Source: Aedes albopictus (taxonomy: Eukaryota > Arthropoda > Insecta > Diptera > Culicidae). Taken from it: a stretch of DNA of 64,000 bases. The stretch spans positions 14,697,329 to 14,761,328 of the forward strand of contig NC_085138.1 in NCBI RefSeq assembly GCF_035046485.1. Direction: 5' to 3'. Within the stretch, counting starts at the first letter, position 1; each line of letters begins with the position of its first letter. Below, piece by piece: positions 56,744-64,000 of this stretch. The position numbers and the translations under genes are program-made. The notes beneath the pieces are model-generated. The model was not told the DNA's origin, made no database searches, and saw nothing but the letters and a program-made list of their open reading frames with translations.

Positions 56744-59700
56744 TTAATTATCTAGATTCAGAATGAATTCTACCTCATTTACATCGATTCTATTATTAAC
56801 AGATTCATTAACAAAGTTGATGTAATTAATAAAGATTTTCAAGATTCGCAATCTATTAGTTTCTCTAATGTTGACCAGAGTTGGCCGAAAAAGATCGTCG
56901 AACGTTGGTCTTTGCCATCCACCAAGAATCGTCGTAACTGTTCGTTGCACCAGCGACCATGCCGGAGCCACTCGAGGGCATTCACAAAATTTATGCTGCA
57001 ATGTCTCTATGCTTCTCAAGCAGTGCTGGCAGTTTGGATCATTGTTGCGTCCAATGATGTTCATCAGCCGTCGATGTTCGGTCTTCTCGTTGATCAACAA
57101 ATACAGGTCACTACGCTGCTTCGATGTCAGCTTTTTTGTCGAAATATTCCTCCAGATCCTCTTCCAATTGCGACCCGGTTCATTTCGTTCTACTCTCAGC
57201 GGTTCAGTTTGCATCAAGTAGAAGAGATGGATTTGCGCACTAGTAGGATTTTGTTTGATGTTGTCAGGAAGCAATGGAATTTGTTGGGATAGCAGTTTTA
57301 AACATGGGAATTCGGCAGGAACAGGGGTGTTTTGGGCAAGTATGGAGTGGTAATAGGGTAGGGAATCCATTTCACTTAAGTGGCGGTTGACGAGGAGGGC
57401 GCGGCATTTGATTGATGGGAGATGCAATTTTAGTCCCCCGTTCTCTCTACTGCGTACTAATTGCTGCATATGAATACGTGCTGGCAGCTCTCTAAACAGG
57501 AACGTCCCCATCGTGGCTGCTAGTTTGGCCGTGTGTACACATTGTGGTGGAATAATTGATGAGAGATACCACACTTTCGCCGTGATGAAGGTGTTCAGCA
57601 GCACCACTTTCTGCTGCAGGGTAAGGGATCGCATGCTATGCATCCAAATAATTTGTGCAATCCTGGATACTAAGCTGTCCCAGTTTAGCTTCACCATCAT
57701 CCGCACTGAATTGGTGAATATTACGCCCAGCACCTTAACTTTGTCTGTTGTTTGCACATCTGGTACCATCAGGGGCTCCCCGTCGATAAACCCCACATCA
57801 ACCGCCACCGTTTTTTGCCGGTTCAGTTTTGCGCCTGACAGGAGTTCATAAGAGGCGAACAGGCTAAATATACGACGGATTGTATTTGCTGACGTTGCTA
57901 TGATCGTGATGTCGTCAGCGTACGCAACGCAGAGATCGCCACCACAAGTACGTTCCAGCCGAGTGAGGAGTGGATGAAGATATACCACGAAGAGCAGCAT
58001 CGACATCGGGTCACCCTGTCGCACCGACCGTTCTATCCGGAAAGGTTGTGATAATCGCCCATTAATTAATAGCCGGGACGACGACACGTTGGCGACCCGG
58101 GAGAGCCATCCGACGAACGCTGGGTTGACACCCAGAGAAAGAAGAGTTTGATGCAAGAACTCATGAGAAACACGGTCAAACGCATGGTCCATGTCGAACG
58201 AGATCAGCTTTGCTTTCTGCTTTCTCGCAATTAGCTGAGCCACACGGTCCTTGAGCGAGAGCGTGGCTTGAAAAATGGAGCGACCGGTGTTTGAACATTT
58301 CTGTGCTTCGCTCAAAACTCGGTGGGTCTGGAGCGCTCTTTCTAATCGGCATTTCATCACTCGGCTGAGGATCTTGTAGTCTACGTTGAGCAGGCTAATC
58401 GGGCGGTACCCTTTCGCTGACTTGTCGCCACCACTCTTTTTGATCAGCACGATCGTCCCATCAGCAAACTCCGGGGGGAGCTCGTTCGTCATCGCTTCAT
58501 TCATAACGCAATAAAGCTCTCGATAAATCACGTCGAACGTTCGTTGGTACAGCTCAACTGGTAGACCATCCGAGCCGGGTGACTTTCTCTTCTGCGAAGT
58601 TCGGATTGCGTTTTTCAATTCGTCCACCGTAATCTCCTCCATCAGAGCAATGTTGGCTTCATCTTGCGCGGGAACTGCTCTCTCAGTTTCAAATCCTTCT
58701 TCCGCATCTCGTCTTGTCTCGCCTCTCGCGTATAGACTCTGGAAGTATCGGAACATGTGCTGTTCGATTTCCAGCGCGTCGCGTAGTTGATCTCCTCGTT
58801 CGTTCTGCAATTCTGTTATGCTTGTTTTTTTGCGTCGTCTGTCCCCCAGCTGGAAAGTGGATAAGCTCTCCCCAGCCACGAAAGTCTCGTTGATTCGAAT
58901 GAAATTTTGCGTAAATTGCCGTTGCAGTGTTAGCATTTGTGCTTTCACACGATTAATAGTAACTAACATGGCTGGGTTTTGGTAATAGTTGTCATACGCG
59001 AGCCTTAGTTGCGCGTACAGACGCTGATGTTCGGTATTGAAAATGTTGAACACTTCTCTGGATTTCCAACGGAAGAAGGACTTGATTTTTGGCTTCGCAT
59101 ATGACATCCACCATGAAAGCCAGCTGGGGAAATTTCTTCGCTGCCGTGTCCAATATTGCCACCGAATCTCGAATTCTTCGATGTTTTCGGCAGTCAACAG
59201 GTGAGGGCGGAGGGACCAGAAGCCGCGCCCTTGTTCGCGGCCAAGGTGAGGAAGACAAATGCGCGCTGTCAAAGCCTTGTGGTCGGTGAACGAGCATGCG
59301 TGCGTCACAGCGGTTCGTAGGCGATCGCATAACCCAGTGCTCACGTACATACGGTCCAGCCGGGATGCTGCATTGTGTACGATGTATGTTGGCGCGTCTG
59401 TGTTGGGATGAAGTTTCAGCCACACGTCCTGCAATTGCAATTGCTGCACTGTCGCCTGCAGAGCTGGGCTTGTGTTGGCGCTGGTGGAGTCTCTCTGGCG
59501 TAGCACGCAGTTGAAATCTCCGGCAAGGATGACGTGTTGCGTGTTGTGGCGTAGATAATAGGCGATCGTTCCGTTGAAAAACCTCTCCCGCTCGGCACGA
59601 GCAGCAGTGCCCGACGGTGCGTAGACATTGCAGAGGGTCGTGTCTTGTTTCCGCAAAGCGACGAGGCGCCCATCAAGGCTTTTCTCCACATGCGTGAAGC

Positions 59701-59923
59701 GAATGTGCTCTTTTAGTGCAATGGCTGTTCCCCGCCGATTGTGGTCCGCATTGCAGACTACGGTGAATCCGGGAAGAGAAAGTTGCTCATTCTCCACCTC
59801 TTGCAGAAATACGATGTCCAGTTCGAGTGTCCGGATGAAGGTCCGAAGTGCGTCAATTTTCGTTGCGTTGGTGATGTTGTTGATGTTAATGGTAGCGAGA
59901 TTGTAACTGGAGAACTCAGCCAT
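56744..59923 (-). CDS. L1/Tx1-type ORF2 (APE endonuclease and reverse transcriptase)
   Basis: 1059 residues from the ATG at 59923, open throughout. The endonuclease (about 8-225) keeps LQEVEN (E42), AGDFNC (D136, N138), SRLDRM (D190) and FTDHKA (D214, H215). The RT (about 440-720) has KSPGSDGLPVELY, GYRPISLLN, motif A ISFDMDHAFDRVSH, SVRQGDPMS and the catalytic YADD (668-671). Near the C-terminus C965-X2-C968-X8-H977-X4-C982 forms the usual zinc-binding motif. The protein should nick target DNA and copy the element's RNA in place. The start shares its A with the ORF1 stop (TAATG). No inactivating change is visible. Confidence 0.93.
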   Translation of the reverse strand: MAEFSSYNLATININNITNATKIDALRTFIRTLELDIVFLQEVENEQLSLPGFTVVCNADHNRRGTAIALKEHIRFTHVEKSLDGRLVALRKQDTTLCNVYAPSGTAARAERERFFNGTIAYYLRHNTQHVILAGDFNCVLRQRDSTSANTSPALQATVQQLQLQDVWLKLHPNTDAPTYIVHNAASRLDRMYVSTGLCDRLRTAVTHACSFTDHKALTARICLPHLGREQGRGFWSLRPHLLTAENIEEFEIRWQYWTRQRRNFPSWLSWWMSYAKPKIKSFFRWKSREVFNIFNTEHQRLYAQLRLAYDNYYQNPAMLVTINRVKAQMLTLQRQFTQNFIRINETFVAGESLSTFQLGDRRRKKTSITELQNERGDQLRDALEIEQHMFRYFQSLYARGETRRDAEEGFETERAVPAQDEANIALMEEITVDELKNAIRTSQKRKSPGSDGLPVELYQRTFDVIYRELYCVMNEAMTNELPPEFADGTIVLIKKSGGDKSAKGYRPISLLNVDYKILSRVMKCRLERALQTHRVLSEAQKCSNTGRSIFQATLSLKDRVAQLIARKQKAKLISFDMDHAFDRVSHEFLHQTLLSLGVNPAFVGWLSRVANVSSSRLLINGRLSQPFRIERSVRQGDPMSMLLFVVYLHPLLTRLERTCGGDLCVAYADDITIIATSANTIRRIFSLFASYELLSGAKLNRQKTVAVDVGFIDGEPLMVPDVQTTDKVKVLGVIFTNSVRMMVKLNWDSLVSRIAQIIWMHSMRSLTLQQKVVLLNTFITAKVWYLSSIIPPQCVHTAKLAATMGTFLFRELPARIHMQQLVRSRENGGLKLHLPSIKCRALLVNRHLSEMDSLPYYHSILAQNTPVPAEFPCLKLLSQQIPLLPDNIKQNPTSAQIHLFYLMQTEPLRVERNEPGRNWKRIWRNISTKKLTSKQRSDLYLLINEKTEHRRLMNIIGRNNDPNCQHCLRSIETLQHKFCECPRVAPAWSLVQRTVTTILGGWQRPTFDDLFRPTLVNIRETNRLRILKIFINYINFVNESVNNRIDVNEVEFILNLDN

Positions 59924-60951
59924 TAGTTCGCTTCAAGTTCTCCTTCCCACTTGTTTCGTTGGTCTTCCTCCACACGAGGCTTTTTGCCTGGTCGGGGACG
60001 GAGCGTTTTTTTGGAACTCGAAGATCCAACGGACGAATCCGTTTCGTTGCCATCCGATATTCCGAGATTAGATTTACGGATCATTCCAGTATTGCCGCCT
60101 GTAGGTTGTTGACCTGCCGGAACGGTCATCGACCCGCCTTTCGAAAGGAGATTTTGGTCGATGGTGTTCGGTGAAGGCTGTTCTGTTTGATGCGAGACAG
60201 GTTTCGGCGGTGGCATTACTGCTGCCTGGGCCGATGCGATGCTGGTTTTGTTCGCTTTTGCAGCGGTTTGTGTGCGAGTGTTTGTCTGGTTAGAACCAGA
60301 AGCGATTGTTATATGGTCAGCCTTTGGGCTGGTTTGGCTCATCTGCTTTGCAGCATCAGCGTATGACTTCTGCACTAGCAGTTTTTTATTTTGCACGCAA
60401 GTTACACCAACATGGACGTAATCGCGGCAATGTCGGCACGTGTGACGCTGCCCGAAATAGGCAACTGCCGTCAGCTCCCCGTCTATCGTGACCCACGATT
60501 CGATGTTGCGTTTCACAACCATCTTAACGATGCGGACTCCGGTCGAGATACCCGGAAAGTCAACATCACCACCGCTTCGTTGCTCACGTATCTCAATGAC
60601 GTCTCCGTACTTTCCGAGAAATTCGGTTATTTTTTCGTCCGACACATCTTCGGACAAGTCGAAGAGCCGCACCTCCACTGCCCCATCCTCCAGCACAATG
60701 CGCAGCGGGTACTTCTTCCCGTCAACCAAAATTTCATGTTGGTTGTCGTGTTCTTCACAGATACGTTGCGCCAAGGCGAGATCGACCACTTTAACGAACG
60801 TTACACCGAGAGCTCTGCTGTTTTGGATTCGTAACACTTCACACGGTTTCAAACCCAGAACGGTTGCACAAAATTTGTGAACTTTGGCAATATCCGGCTT
60901 CTTCGGCACATTCGAAAAGTCTATCCGAAAAGTATTTTCCCGACGGCCCAT
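59923..60951 (-). CDS. L1/Tx1-type ORF1 (RNA-binding protein)
   Basis: 342 residues from the ATG at 60951. An upstream open extension lacks an ATG, so this start is preferred. Residues 92-165 (VEVRLFDLSEDVSDEKITEF, then YGDVIEI and GVRIVKM) look like an RRM-type fold. One zinc knuckle follows: C172-X2-C175-X4-H180-X4-C185. The rest is Ser/Thr/Gln/Lys-rich and ends in a basic stretch (KKTLRPRPGKKPR). In this class ORF1 binds the element RNA and forms the RNP. Its TAA stop overlaps the ORF2 ATG. Confidence 0.9.
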   Translation of the reverse strand: MGRRENTFRIDFSNVPKKPDIAKVHKFCATVLGLKPCEVLRIQNSRALGVTFVKVVDLALAQRICEEHDNQHEILVDGKKYPLRIVLEDGAVEVRLFDLSEDVSDEKITEFLGKYGDVIEIREQRSGGDVDFPGISTGVRIVKMVVKRNIESWVTIDGELTAVAYFGQRHTCRHCRDYVHVGVTCVQNKKLLVQKSYADAAKQMSQTSPKADHITIASGSNQTNTRTQTAAKANKTSIASAQAAVMPPPKPVSHQTEQPSPNTIDQNLLSKGGSMTVPAGQQPTGGNTGMIRKSNLGISDGNETDSSVGSSSSKKTLRPRPGKKPRVEEDQRNKWEGELEAN

Positions 60952-61330
60952 CGCGTCGCTTCCTGATGCACATCGGCGCCGCGACCCGACGATGGGAGAA
61001 GAAAGAAACGATAATCGACACTGTAATTTAGCTTGTGTTCGACTTCCGCGGAACGATAGCAAAGACGCGTCTGTTCAGCTCGGAAGTTGAGCGCTCACTG
61101 AACTTATCACCACATGTGTACCTAACAACACAGCGTAAAATATTCACCAAGACGCGGTCTGGTTTTATATCTGTGTGCCCACGCAAGAAAAATCCACGCA
61201 ACTTATTTTCGCGCAGGAGTCTAAACAGGTGGAATCTCCGCAATAAATGGTAAATCGACATTTTTCGCACTGGGGATTCAAAAATGTTCCTATCTGACAT
61301 ACACGGTGAAAGAAAATCACTCAAAATATG

Positions 61331-62179
61331 TGTAATATGCTAGGGGCGGGACAAAAGATTTAAAAATTTAAAAAATATTTATTTTTAACCTCGACCAATA
61401 AAACATCAAAAAATGAAAAATATGTACCCTTGTACCATATTTAGTAGTTTAAAATAAGAATCTAGATAGGACTTAAGGAGCCTATTCTCTTGCAATTTTC
61501 TGCAGGGTTTAGTCTAAGCTATGCGGACTTTTTCGTTACTGGCGTTATCAGTTCCAAGAGGAGTGTGTGTAATACGCTTATTATTTAGATAGCAAAATAG
61601 TTGGAACCAAAAATAGTTGCGTTATATACTGAGGCTATGTTACATCGAGGATCTGACTGTAATATACGTTGAAGTCTTTTCAATGATAATCTACGTTATT
61701 CCACAATTTCGAAAATTTGATTGAATTGCATATCATTAACAACTTGATTCTCCACTACCAAAAATCACTTCTATATCACTTCAGCCAAAACACTCCCAAC
61801 TAACATTTATTGTGAATGTAAACGTCAACAAAGCGTCCTTAATACGGCTTGATGCTGAGTTACTGTGTTGTACATATGGACGGAAGCTTCTATGCAAGCC
61901 CTATACCAATGAATCTGGCGAACTTAATCAGCTTGTACATGCTGTGCGATCAGCTTCTATGCCACCTAGTCATAGCTATTTTCTCGGCTCCTATGTAACC
62001 ACTAACTGAATAACATCTTGAGAAGGCGCTTTTTCAGCCTTTTCGCAGTTGTTAAATAATAGTTTTACGGCATCCCCAAATTAAACGATTAAATATAATT
62101 AGGTTATGGATACCGTGACGCAATACATGTGGAACTGGAATTATCACTTTTAAAATTGAATAATTAAAGTACTTACCGC
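61331..62179. other. Spacer, no gene seen
   Basis: AT-rich, with no recognisable gene. Words like AGCTTCTATGC at 61888 and 61954 hint at diverged copies of the repeat at 62370-63045. Confidence 0.35.
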
Positions 62180-62257
62180 TAGTTGGAATCGAACTCCCGA
62201 TCTCCGTATCCACTGGTCCCGATGATGTCCTCGCTGCCACACTGCTATATATAAATA
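62180..62257 (-). repeat. tRNA-derived SINE head
   Basis: Minus strand: A-box-like TAGCAGTGTGG (one mismatch) and, about 45 bp later, B-box GAGTTCGATTCC. A family different from 48670-48886 is likely, as the intervening bases differ. Confidence 0.55.
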
Positions 62258-62369
62258 ACGTAGAAAATAGCCCGTTTTGTTTTACTCCAGACAAGGCTTC
62301 ATAATTGTGCCACAAGAAACCTTACCCAACTTCATCTTGCTGTAAAAGCTTGTGAAACGTCAAACGCAA

Positions 62370-63045
62370 TAATGTTTACATTGAACAAGCTGTGTGGTTG
62401 CGCCAACAGATTCTTCTTCACAGCTTCTAGCTGAAAGAGTGTTCTTTAAACGGCTACGAAGCGCTGCTGTTTTGTGTTTTGGCAACATTACAAAACGTAC
62501 TGTATAAAAGCAGCTGTTGTTGTAGTGGCTGGGACTCTTACTCGATTTGCACATCTTCTGGCAAATCTTCCGGCATTGAATTAAAGTGCAATAAAAGCAA
62601 CCCAAATAATTTCACAGCACATACATGGATAGCTGTAAAGAATTTGTGTAGTAGCTATATATCCCGCTTAAAGTTTGTTGTGATAATAATGTTTATATCC
62701 GACAAGCCGTGTTGGTAAACCAACAGTTTCTTTATTACAGCTTCTAGCCGTAATGAAATCGCATAACGGCCTTTAAAGCGCTGCTGGTTTGGGGATTTGT
62801 CAGTATAATAAATTGTACTGTATAGTAGCAGCTGTTTTGTTAGTGGGGACTCCTATTCGATGTGTTCAAGTTTTCACATCTTCCGGGAAATCTCCCGGAG
62901 TTGGAATAGGGTGGAGTAAAGGCAGCCCCAGTGACAAGCAATAGATTTCTGAAAACCGAGTTTGGTAGCTGTATGGTGCTTGTTTTGCAGTCGTGTATTA
63001 GCTTATGATTTATATTTGACTAGCTTTCCTTCTATTCAGCGTTGA
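62370..63045 (+). repeat. Tandem repeats of about 318 bp, diverged
   Basis: CAGCTTCTAG at 62421 and 62738, CAGCTGTT at 62511 and 62829, AAGCGCTGCTG, CACATCTTC and TAGCTGTA words occur in the same order about 317-318 bp apart. At least two units are present. A further, worse copy may start near 63080 (AAGCTTATAGCGCTG). Confidence 0.65.
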
Positions 63046-63865
63046 CTGCTTTTACTCGATGGTTACACAACAGAAAGCAAATGACTGAAGCTTATAGCGC
63101 TGAAAATGTTATTTGGGCTATTACCTTAGGAAGCTTCTCTCATGCCAGTACTAATTAAACGGTTTCACTTGATGTAGTCCACTTATTTGCTTACTTTTCA
63201 TCAATAACATCGATTAAAACACACTAAACAACTCAACCAGGCTGGAAACTGATGTTCCGTTCCAGATTCAGCAAAGAACAGAAAAAAACAGCGCAAAGTT
63301 AAACAAGTCGATACAACTATTCACTCAATGGTTCACAGAGTTGACATCACCTGTCAAATGTCCAGAGGGTGATGTTTTTTAAGGTCGATCATGCAGATAC
63401 TTTTGTTTTGTTTTATCATTCATTGTATCACAAAGTGAATGATAAAGTTATTATATCGTGAATAAAATCACAATATTTTTGTTCGAGAAAAACGGCATTT
63501 TTGAATGGTAACGAAAATTAACAACCTATTAGGTCTATAATAGTAATTCCGAAAATGATAGCTGTTATCATTATTATGATTTGTTGTATTGTACACTTAT
63601 AATGCTGTTTGTGATAATCAAAATAATTAAAAAAAATCAAAACCTGTACAATTGTTGCATGATTCCGTTTTATTCGGGGGTTCTATTGACATATGCCGAT
63701 TGCCGATACATGCCGATACTATCCTCGTGGGCCGCAACTCGTCGCATGTTACGACCGTAGCTGGGAATACTGCCCATTGAAACGGTCGTTCTATCGAGTC
63801 CGTGCATATTCATTATTGTTTATTTTTCGTTAGAAATCGCGCGCAAAACCCTCCAAAGAGCTCTC
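63046..63865. other. Spacer, no gene seen
   Basis: AT-rich sequence with no recognisable gene. Confidence 0.35.
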
Positions 63866-63948
63866 ATACTGCCGTTCTACGCCCAATTGTCCACTGTAAT
63901 ATGGGAATCCCATATAACATGGGACTATTATGCGTAGAACGGCAGTAT
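63866..63948. mobile_element. 83-bp hairpin MITE
   Basis: ATACTGCCGTTCTACGC at the left is exactly inverted at the right. The centre holds ATATGGGAATCCCATAT, itself a perfect palindrome. Confidence 0.75.
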
Positions 63949-64000
63949 AGTGATCAAATTATTTGTATCATCCTCCTCGAACTCGGCTTTTGATAATATG

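Larger units (their letters stand above)
56657..61330 (-). mobile_element. L1/Tx1-type non-LTR retrotransposon, apparently intact ORFs
   Basis: The minus strand carries ORF1 (RRM-like plus one CCHC) and ORF2 (APE endonuclease, RT, CCHC) joined by a TAATG overlap. The 3' end shows AATAAA at 56698-56703 and an A-rich tail in two runs (A14, TTT, A13; 56657-56686). No RNase H is present. RT words (GYRPISLLNVDYKILSRVM, then GDPMSMLLF) fit the L1/Tx1 group. The 5' end could not be placed; 61330 is only where the GC-richer leader fades. No target duplication was found. Confidence 0.88.

Overview
The window reads as nuclear DNA of a culicine mosquito, most probably Aedes. This rests on the kinds of repeats present: an I-clade LTR-less retrotransposon of a type I know from Aedes, an L1/Tx1-type element, Jockey, RTE and Tc1 remnants, tRNA-derived SINEs, and many small foldback or MITE elements nested in one another. 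It also rests on the AT-rich, microsatellite-laden spacer DNA. No complete host gene is visible. Two short first-exon candidates are offered at low confidence (8716-8855 and 55225-55393). The assignment to Aedes is inference, not a database result.

Layout. 1-8.1 kb: SINE and MITE fragments and long AT-rich degenerate repeats built on a GAATTCC core. 8.1-11.1 kb: unique, CpG-richer DNA. 11.1-12.2 kb: a foldback element. 12.4-16.7 kb: a 23-bp-period degenerate array that flips orientation near 15.62 kb, giving a very large imperfect inverted repeat. 16.7-21.8 kb: unique DNA with triplet microsatellites. 21.8-23.3 kb: a foldback, a Tc1 transposase remnant carrying a hAT-type MITE, and a TTAA-flanked MITE. 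23.37-32.62 kb: one full-length I-clade retrotransposon (minus strand, 13-bp target duplication) split by a 3118-bp foldback element. 33-39.8 kb: further MITEs, degenerate repeats and a TIR-bounded element with a TA-flanked foldback inside it. 40.2-42.7 kb: Jockey and RTE remnants. 42.7-45.7 kb: unique DNA. 45.7-47.35 kb: a nested MITE pair with a 1.1-kb minisatellite of 8-bp units attached. 47.4-49.9 kb: degenerate repeats, a SINE and a MITE. 50-55.8 kb: mostly unique DNA. 56.66 to about 61 kb: an L1/Tx1-type retrotransposon with both ORFs open. 61.3-64 kb: SINE head, roughly 318-bp tandem repeats and a small hairpin.

How the parts work together. The two large retrotransposons each encode an RNA-binding ORF1 protein with zinc knuckle(s) and an ORF2 with an APE-type endonuclease and reverse transcriptase; the I element adds RNase H. 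The L1/Tx1 element looks intact and couples ORF1 to ORF2 through a TAATG overlap. The I element would be intact apart from the foldback inserted in its ORF2: removing the insert and one 4-bp target duplication restores a single frame. Nearly everything else consists of non-autonomous elements that depend on enzymes encoded elsewhere.
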